The notes: generated by a model not told the origin, from the sequence alone. Counted from the stretch's first letter, positions 19,342 through 28,995 are shown. The stretch: 64,000 nt of DNA from Acetobacter suratthaniensis (GCF_017377745.1 NZ_JAFVMG010000011.1:27082-91081), one strand, 5' to 3'. Made by a program: numbers and translations.

Positions 19342-21861
19342 ATGGCACCCATGGGAACCAGCCCGGACCAGACCCGTTTTCTCACGCATCGTGATGCGGC
19401 CCTACCGCCCGATGCCCGCCCCTCCGGCCCTGAAGGACAGAAACGCGTTTCTTCTTCCGGCCTGTTCAGAATGCTTATGCTGCTGGCGGTGTTCTGCCTT
19501 GGCCTGCTGGGCCTGAACACCGGCGCACATGCGGCTGACGCCACGGCCGCAGCACAGGCAAACGGGCTGAGCCAGCAGGATGCCCAGCAGCTTCTGTCCG
19601 TTCTGAACGACCCGCAAAAACGTGCGGACTTTACCCGCACGCTCTCGCTCATGGCCAAGGGGTTACCCGCAGCCCCCGCCACCCCGAAAGCCAACCCAGC
19701 CGCCCCTCCGGTCATGCTGGATACGGATGTGCATTCCGAACTCGGTGTGCTGGGTGACACGGCGCAGTCCTATGTCCAGAACTTCACCAGCCTGTTTACG
19801 GATCTGGGTGCGGTCGGCTCCTGGACGCGCCATGTGATCCATACGCCCGACCTGCGCCAGAAGCTGGTGGATTCCTTCACCCGTGCGTTCCTGATCATGA
19901 TCGTGGCCCTGCTGGCCGAGCGTGGCGCCAGTATCGCCCTGCGGCGGCCGCTGCTGTCCGTAACCCACCATGCCGAGGCCCGCGAGGCCCGTCAGGCCAT
20001 GGCGCAGGCCACAGCCAGTGTTCAGGAAAGCTCATCCGAAAACCACGATGACGCAGACCAGAACTCCATTCAGGCCCGCGAAACCGACCAGAGGCGCGGC
20101 AATGAAGTGCTGCGCTACCTCGTGCGCGTGCCCTATAACGTGCTGCATTTCCTCATCAAGCTCGTGCCGGTGGGCGTGTGCCTGCTGCTGGGCTATCTGG
20201 GGGCGGAATTCCTGACCACCACCGATCAGGCCAGCACGGTCACGCTGACCCTGATCAACGCCTATGCCATCGCGCGTGGGCTGTATCTGGTGGTGGAAAC
20301 CACGCTGGCCCCGCGCTCGCCCGTTATCCGGCTTGTCCCGGCTTCCGACCCCACAGCACGTCTGCTGACCCGCTGGTGGAACGTGCTGGTGGCAGCACCC
20401 TCGCTGGTAATCTGCCTGTCCACACTGGGCAGCGAGTTTGACATGGCCACCCGTGGCGTGGACGCAATGCTGCGCGCGGTGGTGCTGATCCAGCATCTGA
20501 TCATTGCCGCGTTCATCTGGCGTATCCGCACCATTGTCGGCTCAGCCCTTCAGCCTTCGGAAGCCTGGCGGCGCAAGAACGCCCTGTGGGGTTTTGTCAG
20601 TTCACTGGCGCGACTGTGGTGGGTGCCTGTCATGTTTCTGGACATGGCGCTGTGGTTTGTCTGGGCGGCCCATCTCAAGGGTGGCTACCAGTGGATTCTG
20701 CATGGCTCGTTGCTGAGCCTGGTTTTTCTGGTGCTCTCGCGCGTGCTGGCATTGCTGGTCTATGGCCTGCAGGACAGGCTGTTTCGGGTCAGCCCCGAAT
20801 TGCAGGCCCAGTATCCTGACCTGCAGCGCCGGGCTGATTTCTATTACCCCTTCGTGCGCCGGATCATGACGGCGTTCCTGATCCTGATCACCCTGATCGC
20901 GCTGGCCCAGAGCTGGGGTATTCCGGCCCTGCGCTTTTTCAGCGACTCGCCTATCGGCACACGCCTGCTCGGGGCTGCGATCTGCCTTGTTATCGGTATG
21001 GCGGTGGCCGCTGTGGCGTGGGAGCTGGTCAATGGGCTGCTGAACAAGCAGATCACACGCTATGCTTCCTCCGCGCAGGCGGGGCGCGCGGCCCGGCTGC
21101 GAACCATTCTGCCGATTATCCGCACCTTCCTGCTCACGCTCATTATCGTGTTTGTGGCGGTTACCACACTCTCCCAGATCGGGATCAATGTGGCGCCACT
21201 GCTGACAGGTGCAGGTATTCTGGGTGTGGGCCTGTCGTTTGGTTCACAAAGTCTGGTCAAAGACGTGATCACCGGCTTTTTCATGCTGGCTGAAGACGCC
21301 ATACAGGTCGGGGACTGGGTAACAACCGGCGGCGTTGCGGGTACGGTGGAGCATCTTTCCATCCGCACGCTGCGGGTGCGCTCCTTTGATGGCGATCTGC
21401 ACATCATCCCGTTTTCGTCCGTGACCTCCATTGCCAATACCGCGCGTGACTTCAACCAGATTATCGTGCGGCAAACGCTTGATCTGAGCGAAAACTCGGT
21501 CAAGGTCGCGCAGATCATGAAGGACACCATCGCGGCCATGCGCAAGGAAGACGCCTTCGCGCCCATGATCCTGTCCGATTACACTGATCTGGGCGTGGAC
21601 AGTTCCGACCAGAACGGTGCGGTGCTGATCGGCATCATCCGAACAGCGCCGATGATGAAATGGAAAGTGCAGCGCGAGTTCTACCGCCGTATTGCCGCAC
21701 AGATGGCGCAGGCGGGCATCAAGTTCTACACGCCCACCGCCTACACCACCTCGCCTCCGGGTATTCCGATGCACATGGCGCTGGACGCCCTGCCCGAAGC
21801 GGCTTACCCGCATGCCCCCGAGGCCGATACCCCCCCCAAACCCGCCACCCCGGCGGGCTGA
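19342..21861 (+). CDS. large MscS-family mechanosensitive channel
   Basis: 839-residue membrane protein. An N-terminal hydrophobic stretch (about 42-65) may be a signal or anchor; a periplasmic-type region and about eight or more hydrophobic segments follow. The MscS pore and beta domain lie at about 610-705: AGILGVGLSFGSQSLVKDVITGFF, then AIQVGDWVTTGGVAGTVEHLSIRTLRVRSFDGDLHIIP (key patterns GxGxxxGSQxLVKD, GDWV, VExxSIRTxxxR). The length resembles the multi-helix YjeP/YbdG-type relatives rather than minimal MscS. Probably releases osmolytes on hypo-osmotic shock. ATG at 19342 or 19351. Confidence 0.92.
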   Translation: MAPMGTSPDQTRFLTHRDAALPPDARPSGPEGQKRVSSSGLFRMLMLLAVFCLGLLGLNTGAHAADATAAAQANGLSQQDAQQLLSVLNDPQKRADFTRTLSLMAKGLPAAPATPKANPAAPPVMLDTDVHSELGVLGDTAQSYVQNFTSLFTDLGAVGSWTRHVIHTPDLRQKLVDSFTRAFLIMIVALLAERGASIALRRPLLSVTHHAEAREARQAMAQATASVQESSSENHDDADQNSIQARETDQRRGNEVLRYLVRVPYNVLHFLIKLVPVGVCLLLGYLGAEFLTTTDQASTVTLTLINAYAIARGLYLVVETTLAPRSPVIRLVPASDPTARLLTRWWNVLVAAPSLVICLSTLGSEFDMATRGVDAMLRAVVLIQHLIIAAFIWRIRTIVGSALQPSEAWRRKNALWGFVSSLARLWWVPVMFLDMALWFVWAAHLKGGYQWILHGSLLSLVFLVLSRVLALLVYGLQDRLFRVSPELQAQYPDLQRRADFYYPFVRRIMTAFLILITLIALAQSWGIPALRFFSDSPIGTRLLGAAICLVIGMAVAAVAWELVNGLLNKQITRYASSAQAGRAARLRTILPIIRTFLLTLIIVFVAVTTLSQIGINVAPLLTGAGILGVGLSFGSQSLVKDVITGFFMLAEDAIQVGDWVTTGGVAGTVEHLSIRTLRVRSFDGDLHIIPFSSVTSIANTARDFNQIIVRQTLDLSENSVKVAQIMKDTIAAMRKEDAFAPMILSDYTDLGVDSSDQNGAVLIGIIRTAPMMKWKVQREFYRRIAAQMAQAGIKFYTPTAYTTSPPGIPMHMALDALPEAAYPHAPEADTPPKPATPAG

Positions 21862-21949
21862 AAAAGCACGGCGTCTGTTCGGCGCGGCCGGTTTGGGGCA
21901 GACTGGCCGCGCCGCCCTTCATGCGGCGCAGATTGCAGGAAACGCCCTC

Positions 21950-22708
21950 ATGTCCACCATCGCTCCGCCCCCTTCCGCGCCGGAAGGGATGCGGCCCCTC
22001 CTTGAAACCCTTCTGGAAAACCCGCTGGCGCACGATGGTTTCGTGTTCGTGCGGGCCGATACCATGCACACCCTGCTACCGGACCTGGCGCAGTGGGATC
22101 GTTTCGCCGCAAGCTGGGATGATCTGGGTGTGGATCTTTACATGGCCGATGGCGGGCGCTACCGGCGGCGGCGCTATGCCACGTTCTCGCTCAGTGGCGA
22201 GACCATCAGCCGCAAACCCCACCAGCCCCATTACCAGAGCCGCGATTACAATACGCTCAATGGCGGGATTGAGCGCTGGTTTGAACCGTTCCTGCCCGAA
22301 ACCGCCACCAGCCCTGCGCTGGAATCCATTCTCAGGCTGGTATGCCGGGTGGCAACAGACCTTACCCCGCCCACACGCAGGCCCGGCTCATGGCATGCGG
22401 AAACGCACCAGTTCCGTATCGAGGCGCAGTCAGACAGGCCCGGCCACCCCACACCCGAAGGGCTGCACCGCGATGGCGTGGACTGGGTGTGCGTGATCAT
22501 GATCCGGCGTGAAAATGTGGCGAGCGGCGAGACCTCCATTCACGATCTCAACCGCCAGCTTGTGGGCAGCTTTACCCTGACCCAGCCGCTGGACACCGCC
22601 TTCGTCAACGATAACCGCGTGTATCACGGGGTCACGCCGGTTGAACCGCATGATCCCACGCGCCCGGGCTGGCGCGATGTGCTGGTTGTAACCCTGCGGC
22701 ACGAATAA
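21950..22708 (+). CDS. 2OG-Fe(II) dioxygenase-family protein (amino-acid hydroxylase type)
   Basis: 252 residues. The iron-site HxD is at LHRDGVDWVCVIMI, followed by GETSIHDLNRQ, then the distal region VYHGVTPVEP and the C-terminal RPGWRDVLVVTLRHE with the 2OG-binding arginine. This pattern matches the 2OG-Fe_Oxy_2 family, which includes bacterial free L-isoleucine hydroxylases; the substrate here is not known. The ATG at 21950 gives the full domain; open sequence upstream overlaps the MscS gene and is not used. It follows the MscS gene after 88 bases. Confidence 0.82.
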   Translation: MSTIAPPPSAPEGMRPLLETLLENPLAHDGFVFVRADTMHTLLPDLAQWDRFAASWDDLGVDLYMADGGRYRRRRYATFSLSGETISRKPHQPHYQSRDYNTLNGGIERWFEPFLPETATSPALESILRLVCRVATDLTPPTRRPGSWHAETHQFRIEAQSDRPGHPTPEGLHRDGVDWVCVIMIRRENVASGETSIHDLNRQLVGSFTLTQPLDTAFVNDNRVYHGVTPVEPHDPTRPGWRDVLVVTLRHE

Positions 22709-22719
22709 ACCGGGGCAAA

Positions 22720-22744
22720 ACGGGGCCGGTCTGGCCCCGTCTTT
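22720..22744 (+). terminator. terminator after the dioxygenase gene
   Basis: Arms ACGGGGCC (22720-22727) and GGCCCCGT (22733-22740) are perfect and are followed by CTTTC. The hairpin lies between convergent genes and could serve both. Confidence 0.75.
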
Positions 22745-22890
22745 CAGTATCCCGCGTAGGATATGGCGTGCAGGCCAAGGGCGAGAATGCCCAGCACAAA
22801 CAGCATAGCCCCTGCCATCTGTGCGCCTTCGCGCAGGCCAAGGCGTTCGGGTTGCTGGCTCGTGGCCGCCGGTGTGAGTGTCTCACCCAT
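22744..22890 (-). CDS. 48-residue single-span membrane protein
   Basis: A short frame starts MGETLTPAATSQQPERLGLR, continues with a hydrophobic segment (AGAMLFVLGILALGLHAISY) and stops after 48 codons. AAGGAG lies 8 bases before the ATG, an excellent ribosome binding site, and codon use matches the neighbours. It fills the otherwise empty space between convergent genes. The function is unknown. The polar N-terminus of about 24 residues and C-terminal helix suggest a membrane-associated small protein. Confidence 0.68.
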   Translation of the reverse strand: MGETLTPAATSQQPERLGLREGAQMAGAMLFVLGILALGLHAISYAGY

Positions 22891-23139
22891 AAAGTCTGCT
22901 CCTTACCTGTTGCCAGTAACAGCCCCGGCCACAGCGCTGTCATGCGCGTCTTTGGCCTTCTTCACGGGGCTTTGCACCTGACATCCTCAGGCGCGCGACT
23001 TATCCTGTCTTCCTTATCCGGTCCGGGGCGGGCCGCCGTCAAGCACTGGACGCACGCCCCCTGAATACGGCACACAGGAGAGCCTGCCCCGAGGCGGTTT
23101 GCCGCACCGTGGAACGGCCTTGCATTTCATGGAGCTGGC

Positions 23140-23592
23140 ATGACCCGTTTTTTCCGTTTTTCCGCAGCACTGCTCTTGAGCATCAGCCCTGCTCTGGCCA
23201 CACACGCCACCGCAGCACAGCCAGACGCCAAACCCGCAGCCCCCAAAGCCACGGCAACCGCGCACAAGCCATCTTACCCGACAGCCCTTTTCTGCGGCAC
23301 ATGGGCGATGATGTCCGCCGCAGACGCTATCGAAGTGGCGGCAAACCGCGCCATGGGGCCTGCCGCCCGCCTGCTGCTGACCCTGCCGCCCATGTACAGC
23401 CGGGTGGTCAAGCAGGAGCGTTTCAGCCTGACACGGGTTGACGGCTCAAGCTGGACAACCTCCAGCCCGCCCCTAACACTTACCTTTACCCTGCAAACGG
23501 ACAATACAGCGCTGCTGGTCATCAACAGCACGGATGGCCACAAGATGGAGCTGCCGCTCTACCGCGACGACACCCGCACCCAGAACCCCTGA
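23140..23592 (+). CDS. secreted hypothetical protein
   Basis: 150 residues. A Sec signal (MTRFFRFSAALLLSISPALA, ending near THA) is followed by an Ala/Lys/Pro-rich linker and a compact domain (about 45-145) with CGTWAMMSAADAIEVAANRA and several strands ending in MELPLYRDDTRTQNP. No family was recognised. The length and single cysteine give no clue to activity. GGAG occurs ten bases upstream of the ATG. Confidence 0.65.
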   Translation: MTRFFRFSAALLLSISPALATHATAAQPDAKPAAPKATATAHKPSYPTALFCGTWAMMSAADAIEVAANRAMGPAARLLLTLPPMYSRVVKQERFSLTRVDGSSWTTSSPPLTLTFTLQTDNTALLVINSTDGHKMELPLYRDDTRTQNP

Positions 23593-23689
23593 GCCTTCTC
23601 CGCCCGCTCAAACCCCGCACGCGCCGTACCCTGAAAACGGGTCATAGCCCCGCTGGCCCATGGCCTGTTGCGGGGCTGGTGTGCGGCCT

Positions 23690-24565
23690 TCAGGCCTGCG
23701 GGTTCCAGTCGCGCAGGAAGGCTTCCAGTGCGGCATCGGCCTTGCCAATTTTAACCTGAAGCGTGACGTACAGATTACCCGCCTCGCGCTTGCCGTGGGC
23801 CTGCACACCTTTGCCACGCAGGCGCAGCATCGTACCGCTATCGGAACCGGCCGGCACATTCATCCTGACCGTACCGGTCGGAGTGGGCACCATGATGGGG
23901 CCACCCAGAACAGCGGTTTTCAGATCAACCGGCAAGGTTTCGCGCAGGTCAGCCCCATCGCGCGTGTAGGTGGGGTCAGCCAGCACGGTTACGGTAATCA
24001 GGGCATCGCCATCGGGGCCGCCCTGCATGCCGGGGTTGCCCTTGCCGCGCAGGCGCAGCACCTGCCCATCCTCTATCCCCGGCGGAATTTTTACATCCAG
24101 CGTGCTGCCATCAGGCAGGGACACGCGCGATGTCGTGCCGTTAACCGCGTCCTGAAAACTAACCTTGAGCGCATAGGACGAATCCGCCCCCTGCCGTGGC
24201 CCGCCACGGCGGCCACGCGTGCCGCCAAACCCGCCGAACATGCTGCCAAACAGGTCGTTGAAGTTTTCCTCATTGAACCCGCCGCCCGCACCGCCGCCGC
24301 CGTGAAAGCCGCCACCATAGCCGGGGGGGGCGCGCTCCTGACCGGAGGCGTCGATTTCGCCCCGGTCGAAACGCGCGCGTTTTTCCGCGTCAGACAGCAG
24401 ATCATTGGCCTGATTGACCGCCTTGAACTGCTCTTCCGCCTTTTTGTCATCCGGGTTGAGATCCGGGTGATATTTCTTGGCCAGCTTACGGTATGCCTTG
24501 CGGATGTCATCCTGGCTGGCTGTCCTTGCAACACCAAGAACCTCGTAGGGATCACGTCCGCTCAT
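23690..24565 (-). CDS. DnaJ/CbpA-type co-chaperone
   Basis: Type II Hsp40, 291 residues. The J-domain (1-68) has the HPD tripeptide in [11 protein letters not shown] that stimulates DnaK. A Gly/Phe-rich linker (about 85-140) follows, then the C-terminal substrate-binding domains with [20 protein letters not shown] and [17 protein letters not shown]. The CxxCxGxG zinc region of true DnaJ is absent, which places it with CbpA-like proteins. It is transcribed divergently from ubiK across 279 bases that contain no other gene. Confidence 0.93.
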   Translation of the reverse strand: MSGRDPYEVLGVARTASQDDIRKAYRKLAKKYHPDLNPDDKKAEEQFKAVNQANDLLSDAEKRARFDRGEIDASGQERAPPGYGGGFHGGGGAGGGFNEENFNDLFGSMFGGFGGTRGRRGGPRQGADSSYALKVSFQDAVNGTTSRVSLPDGSTLDVKIPPGIEDGQVLRLRGKGNPGMQGGPDGDALITVTVLADPTYTRDGADLRETLPVDLKTAVLGGPIMVPTPTGTVRMNVPAGSDSGTMLRLRGKGVQAHGKREAGNLYVTLQVKIGKADAALEAFLRDWNPQA

Positions 24566-24844
24566 GCAACCGGTTTCTCCATCTGCTGCCCATTGGCGGA
24601 ACCTGCGCCGGGCATTGTCTTTACCTTTTTATCCATTGCCTTAGATAATGGGAATGCTCCAGCCCCCGGTCAATGGAGCGCTGCACCGAAATGCTCCCTC
24701 TCCCCCCGCCACAGACGACAGGCATAAAGTTGGGGCGGAACATCTGGGCGCGCCAGCCTTTATCCTTTATAGGTTCAAAGGCAGAACAGGAGATACCAAG
24801 CGCGTGAAGGGCTTGTGTATCCCGGATTGAATGGAGAACCGGCC

Positions 24845-25120
24845 ATGGCTGATAGACCCCGCTTCCTTGACGACCTTGCCGGTGTGGCGGGTGGCGCCGT
24901 TTCCGCCCTGACAGGCGTGCGCGAGGAAATTCACGCCATTGTCCGCAATCGTGTGGATGAAGTGCTGACCACGCTCCAGGTTGTCCGCCGCGAAGAATTT
25001 GAAGTCATGCGCGAACTGGCCGCTCAGGCCCGTATCGGACAGGAAGAGGCCGAACGCCGCCTCAACGCGCTTGAAGAGCGCGTCCGCACGCTTGAACACG
25101 CATCGGCGCATAAGGGCTGA
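24845..25120 (+). CDS. ubiK: ubiquinone biosynthesis accessory factor UbiK
   Basis: 91 residues of the BMFP family. It begins MADRPRFLDDLAGVAGGAVS, which fits the membrane-fusogenic helix, and ends in a coiled-coil half (REEFEVMRELAAQARIGQEEAERRLNALEERVRTLE, about 48-85). UbiK helps assemble or target the soluble Ubi complex. The ATG at 24845 follows GGAG; a GTG/ATG start further upstream is less likely. A UbiH-family hydroxylase lies elsewhere at 46818. Confidence 0.86.
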   Translation: MADRPRFLDDLAGVAGGAVSALTGVREEIHAIVRNRVDEVLTTLQVVRREEFEVMRELAAQARIGQEEAERRLNALEERVRTLEHASAHKG

Positions 25121-25193
25121 ACAGGCCGCAACCCGCCCTTTTGCCAGTGTGTCAATCCGTTCATATCTCATGCAGGCACGGAGAACCGCCACC

Positions 25194-25694
25194 ATGCCAG
25201 CCCTGACGAGCGATTCCACGCCAGTACCCGCCAACCCGCTTGACCTGATGGAACAGGTTATCGGGGGGCTTGGCTGGACATTCGACCGCTGCACCCCCAC
25301 CGAAATGGCCGCCGAAGCCCCGGCACGCTGGTGCGATTACGGCCTGTTTTTTTCATGGTCGGCCGAACTGGGCACGATCCTGTTCACCTGCGCGTTCGAT
25401 CTGCGTGCCGGGGCCACCCGCCGCGCAGCGCTGTACGAGCTGATCGGCCTTGCCAACGAGCAGATGTGGATCGGCCATTTCAGTGTCGATGCGGAAGACG
25501 GCGTGCTGCTGTTCCGCCACGCGCTGCTGCTACGGAACACGCAGGCCGTAGCCGATATTTTTGAAGATATGATCGACATCGCCCTGAACGAGTGCGAGCG
25601 GTTTTACCCCGCGTTCCGTTTTTTCCTGACGGAAAAGCTCTCCGCCTCCGAAGCGTTGGGCATGGCCCTGCTGGACTGTCAGGGCGAGGCCTGA
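25194..25694 (+). CDS. YbjN-domain protein
   Basis: 166 residues with a type-III-secretion-chaperone-like YbjN fold: NPLDLMEQVIGGLGWTFDRC, then YGLFFSWSAELGTILFTCAFD, NEQMWIGHFSVDAEDGVLLFRHALLL and a closing acidic helix. The ATG at 25194 is preceded by GGAG; another in-frame ATG at 25170 is possible. It lies between ubiK and proC, a neighbourhood seen in other alphaproteobacteria. The biochemical role is unknown. Confidence 0.82.
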   Translation: MPALTSDSTPVPANPLDLMEQVIGGLGWTFDRCTPTEMAAEAPARWCDYGLFFSWSAELGTILFTCAFDLRAGATRRAALYELIGLANEQMWIGHFSVDAEDGVLLFRHALLLRNTQAVADIFEDMIDIALNECERFYPAFRFFLTEKLSASEALGMALLDCQGEA

Positions 25695-25728
25695 CAGCAG
25701 GTTTCGCGCGCATGAACAGGATTTTTCC

Positions 25729-26550
25729 ATGAGCACATCCACACAACTGCCCTCTATCCTTCTGGTCGGGTGTGGCAAGATGGGCGGCGCCATGCTCGAT
25801 GGCTGGCTGGCCTGTGGCCTGCCCCCCTCCGCCGTGATTGACCGCCACCGCGACAGCCTGCCCGCGCCGCATATCCTCGTGCCATCGCTCGATGACCTGC
25901 CCGCGGACTTCCTGCCCGATGTCATCATTCTTGCGGTCAAACCCCAAAAAGCCGATGCCACGCTGGAAATGCTGGCGCAGCGCTTTGCCCGCGCCACCCT
26001 GCTCTCCGTCATGGCCGGGCGCAGCATTGCCAGCCTGAGCACTGTTTACACCCGCGCGGCGGCGCAGTCCGCCCCGGTCTTTATCCGCGCCATGCCCAAC
26101 ACCCCCAGCACGCTGGGCGCTGGCATGACCGGCCTGTATGCCCCCGCCGATGCCACACCAGAGCAGAAGCAGCATTGCGACAGCCTCATGCGCGCAGTGG
26201 GAGAAACCGTATGGGTGGATACGGAACAGCAGATCGACGCCGTAACCGGCATTTCCGGTAGTGGCCCGGCCTATGTGTTCCTACTGGCCGAACTGCTTGA
26301 AAAAGCCGGTGTGGAGCAAGGACTGCCACAGGCAACCGCACGCACGCTGGCCCGCGCCACGCTGTATGGTGCTGGACAGATGCTGCACAGCCTGCCAACC
26401 GATGCCGCCGAACTACGGCGCAATGTTACCAGCCCCGGCGGCACTACGGCCGAAGCACTTGGCGTGCTGATGGCCCCCGATGCCTGGCCCGCGAGCACAT
26501 CGCAAGCTGTTGCCGCCGCCGTGCGCCGCGCAGGCGAACTGGCGGGCTGA
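25729..26550 (+). CDS. proC: pyrroline-5-carboxylate reductase
   Basis: Last step of proline synthesis: NADPH-dependent reduction of pyrroline-5-carboxylate. 273 residues. The Rossmann motif is LLVGCGKMGGAM (about 11-22) and the family signature near the C-terminus is ITGSGPAYVF-like ISGSGPAYVFLLAELLEKAG followed by RRNVTSPGGTTAEAL. FIRAMPNTPS is the substrate-site motif. It follows the YbjN gene by 34 bases and is followed by a TetR-like gene. Confidence 0.97.
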   Translation: MSTSTQLPSILLVGCGKMGGAMLDGWLACGLPPSAVIDRHRDSLPAPHILVPSLDDLPADFLPDVIILAVKPQKADATLEMLAQRFARATLLSVMAGRSIASLSTVYTRAAAQSAPVFIRAMPNTPSTLGAGMTGLYAPADATPEQKQHCDSLMRAVGETVWVDTEQQIDAVTGISGSGPAYVFLLAELLEKAGVEQGLPQATARTLARATLYGAGQMLHSLPTDAAELRRNVTSPGGTTAEALGVLMAPDAWPASTSQAVAAAVRRAGELAG

Positions 26551-26602
26551 CCCACCCACCACCGCCGTTCCCTGCCTGACGACTCCACCAGAAAGCGCCA
26601 CC

Positions 26603-27250
26603 ATGACAACCGATCCGTTCGATACAGCCCTTGTAACCGCTGCCCTGTCTTTAGCGGCTGAAAAGGGTTGGGGGCAATTTAGCGTGCAGGAGGCCGCCCG
26701 CGCGGCCGATCTGTCCGAAACCGAGGCGCGGCGGCGTTTTTCATGCAAGACAAAAATTGCACTGGCCCTCGGCCGCATGGCGGATGACGCAGCCCTTGCC
26801 GACGATGCCGGATATGGCTCCACGCGTGAGCGGCTGTTTGACCTGCTGATGCGCAGGCTCGATGTCTTTCAGGCCCATCGGGCTGGCGTGCGCGCCCTGC
26901 TTAAAGCCATGCCTTTCGACCCGCCAATGGTACTGGCACTTGGCGCGGCTACCCTGCAAAGCATGCGCCAGATTGCACAGGCAGCGGGCATTGACGCTGC
27001 CGGGCTGACAGGCATGGCCCGCGCTTCTGCCCTGACCGCACTCTGGACGGCGACCTTCCATACATGGGAAAAAGACGACAGCACCGATATGGGCCGCACC
27101 ATGGCAGCCCTTGATCAGGCACTGGACAAAGCGGGCCGCTGGGGACTGTTTGCCAGCAACGGCACAGAGCCGGAAGACGAGGCCGGATTGCCCGACCTGC
27201 CCGATGACACGCTGGTAGATCAGAACTGGCCGAGCGAAACAACACCCTGA
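26603..27250 (+). CDS. TetR-fold protein (regulator or COQ9-like)
   Basis: 215 residues. The N-terminus has a helix-turn-helix of TetR type (AALSLAAEKGWGQFSVQEAARAADLSETEARRRF, about 13-46). The all-helical remainder includes the tryptophan-rich segment ALTALWTATFHTWEKDD, resembling the ligand/lipid domain of COQ9-type TetR relatives. The acidic C-terminal tail is unusual. With ubiK nearby, a role in ubiquinone metabolism is possible, but a plain transcriptional repressor cannot be excluded. Confidence 0.75.
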   Translation: MTTDPFDTALVTAALSLAAEKGWGQFSVQEAARAADLSETEARRRFSCKTKIALALGRMADDAALADDAGYGSTRERLFDLLMRRLDVFQAHRAGVRALLKAMPFDPPMVLALGAATLQSMRQIAQAAGIDAAGLTGMARASALTALWTATFHTWEKDDSTDMGRTMAALDQALDKAGRWGLFASNGTEPEDEAGLPDLPDDTLVDQNWPSETTP

Positions 27251-27345
27251 GAAATCGAAATCTGACGCTATCGGTCTTTACGAAAGCCGGTGCTTCAGCC
27301 TAAAAGGAAAACCCCGGACAGAATAATTTGTTCTGTCGGGCATAA

Positions 27346-27420
27346 TGGGGCGTAGCCAAGCGGTAAGGCAGCGGATTTTGATTCCGCCATGCGGAGGTTC
27401 GAATCCTCCCGCCCCAGCCA
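27346..27420 (+). tRNA. tRNA-Gln(TTG)
   Basis: A full cloverleaf is visible: acceptor TGGGGCG/CGCCCCA, anticodon stem GCGGA/TCCGC with loop TTTTGAT (anticodon TTG), T-arm GGAGG TTCGAAT CCTCC, discriminator G and an encoded CCA. A small inverted repeat GACAGAA/TTCTGTC (27317-27337) lies just upstream. Confidence 0.97.
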
Positions 27421-27652
27421 CGCTCCTGCTTTTCCAAAAAACATCGCTCAAGCCAGTCCGAGCCGGTTTTCTGCCGTGGTGTCATACCCATTGGCCCTGC
27501 ACGGGTATCTCTGCTCCGTGACTTTTCTTTTTGTCACGATGAGTGCCAAAGTGCTTCCCCTCAAAAACACTGGAGCGGGTCGTACACGCATCTGCCGTGA
27601 CACCGCCCGCGCCGGTCGCCCGTTTTTCCCTCTCCTGTCACGGCCCCCACGC

Positions 27653-28885
27653 ATGTCCGAACCGTCTTCTCCTTCTCTTTTCAGCCAACCGGGGCTGCCT
27701 GCTGTTCTCGGTGGGCGCGCGCTCTCGGCTTTTGCGGCACAAGTACTGGCTGTGGCCGTAGGCTGGCAGATTTACGCCCTGACCCACAGCACTGCAGCGC
27801 TAGGTTTTGTCGGGTTGGCGCAGTTTCTGCCCATGTTCGCGCTGATTTTACCCGCAGGCCACGCCGCCGATCAGCACAACCGCCAGAAAATCGTTCTGAC
27901 CTGCCAGATCATCGAAATGCTGGCGACCGCCGCCACAGCCTATGCGGCTTTCACCCACAACCTGACGCCGGGCATGCTGTATGCGCTGGTGGCGTTGTTT
28001 GGAGCGTGCAAGGCTTTTGAAATGCCTGCCCAGCAGACATTTCTCCCCTCTCTGGTCTCACCCGCCCTGTTTCCCCGCGCCACGGCTCTGTCTGCCTCGC
28101 TGTTTCAGGTAGCCAGCATTGCCGGGCCATCGCTCGGGGGGCTGCTTTACGGTGCGGGGGCAGCGCTCTGTTACAGCCTGTGCGCCGCAGGGTTTGCACT
28201 GGCGGCACTGGCAACAGCCTCGCTGTCCATCACGCGCCCTGCCAAAGCGCGCCAGCCTGCAACACTGGCCAGTGTCTTTGGCGGCATTGCCTTCCTGCGC
28301 CGCAAGCCCGCCATGCTGGGTGCGATCTCGCTTGATCTGTTTGCCGTGCTGCTGGGCGGGGCGACCGCCATGCTGCCGGTTTTTGCCACCGATATTCTGC
28401 ATGCCGGCCCAGTGGCCCTTGGCCTACTGCGCGCGGCCCCCGCTGTGGGCGCGCTGCTGGTTGCCGCCATTCTGGCCCGCCATCCGCTGGGCCGCCATGC
28501 CGGGTTGTGGATGTTTGCAGCCGTAGGCATTTTCGGTCTGGCCACCATTGTCTTTGGCCTGTCCCGTTCGGCGTGGCTTTCCGTCATCATGCTGGCGATC
28601 CTGGGGGGGGCTGATGTTGTTAGCGTGATGGTGCGCGGCGCTCTGGTGCAGCTTGGCACCCCGGATGAAATGCGCGGCCGGGTTTCCGCCGTAAACATGC
28701 TGTTTATCGGCTCATCCAACCAGCTTGGCGAATTCGAAAGCGGAATGCTGGCGTCGCTGGCCGGGCCTGTGGGGGCAGTCGTTCTGGGGGGTGTGGGCAC
28801 GCTGCTGGTGGCAGCGGGCTGGATGTTTCTCTTTCCCGGCCTGCGCAAACTCGACCGGCTGGAAGACATTAGCCCCGAAAGCTGA
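27653..28885 (+). CDS. MFS transporter, EntS-like
   Basis: 410 residues from the ATG at 27653, with about 11-12 hydrophobic segments. The MFS loop motif is seen as GHAADQHNRQKI after the second helix. The segments FEMPAQQTFLPSLV and MRGRVSAVNMLFIGSSNQLGEFESGMLA are typical of the MFS_3 branch that contains the enterobactin exporter EntS. The substrate is unknown; siderophore or drug efflux would fit. The region 27421-27652 after tRNA-Gln is open in this frame but lacks family residues. Confidence 0.85.
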   Translation: MSEPSSPSLFSQPGLPAVLGGRALSAFAAQVLAVAVGWQIYALTHSTAALGFVGLAQFLPMFALILPAGHAADQHNRQKIVLTCQIIEMLATAATAYAAFTHNLTPGMLYALVALFGACKAFEMPAQQTFLPSLVSPALFPRATALSASLFQVASIAGPSLGGLLYGAGAALCYSLCAAGFALAALATASLSITRPAKARQPATLASVFGGIAFLRRKPAMLGAISLDLFAVLLGGATAMLPVFATDILHAGPVALGLLRAAPAVGALLVAAILARHPLGRHAGLWMFAAVGIFGLATIVFGLSRSAWLSVIMLAILGGADVVSVMVRGALVQLGTPDEMRGRVSAVNMLFIGSSNQLGEFESGMLASLAGPVGAVVLGGVGTLLVAAGWMFLFPGLRKLDRLEDISPES

Positions 28886-28920
28886 ACAGCCGGGGGTAAT
28901 CACCCTGTGTCACGGACATG

Positions 28921-28958
28921 AAAAAACCGCGCTGGCTTTAAAACCAGCGCGGTTTTTT
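28921..28958. terminator. bidirectional terminator between MFS and hup genes
   Basis: Perfect arms AAAAAACCGCGCTGG (28921-28935) and CCAGCGCGGTTTTTT (28944-28958) with an 8-nt loop. It carries an A-run and T-run on its two sides, so it can end transcription from both convergent genes. Confidence 0.95.
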
Positions 28959-28995
28959 ATCGGCTCTGCCTGAACAGACGAAATGACAGTATGTG

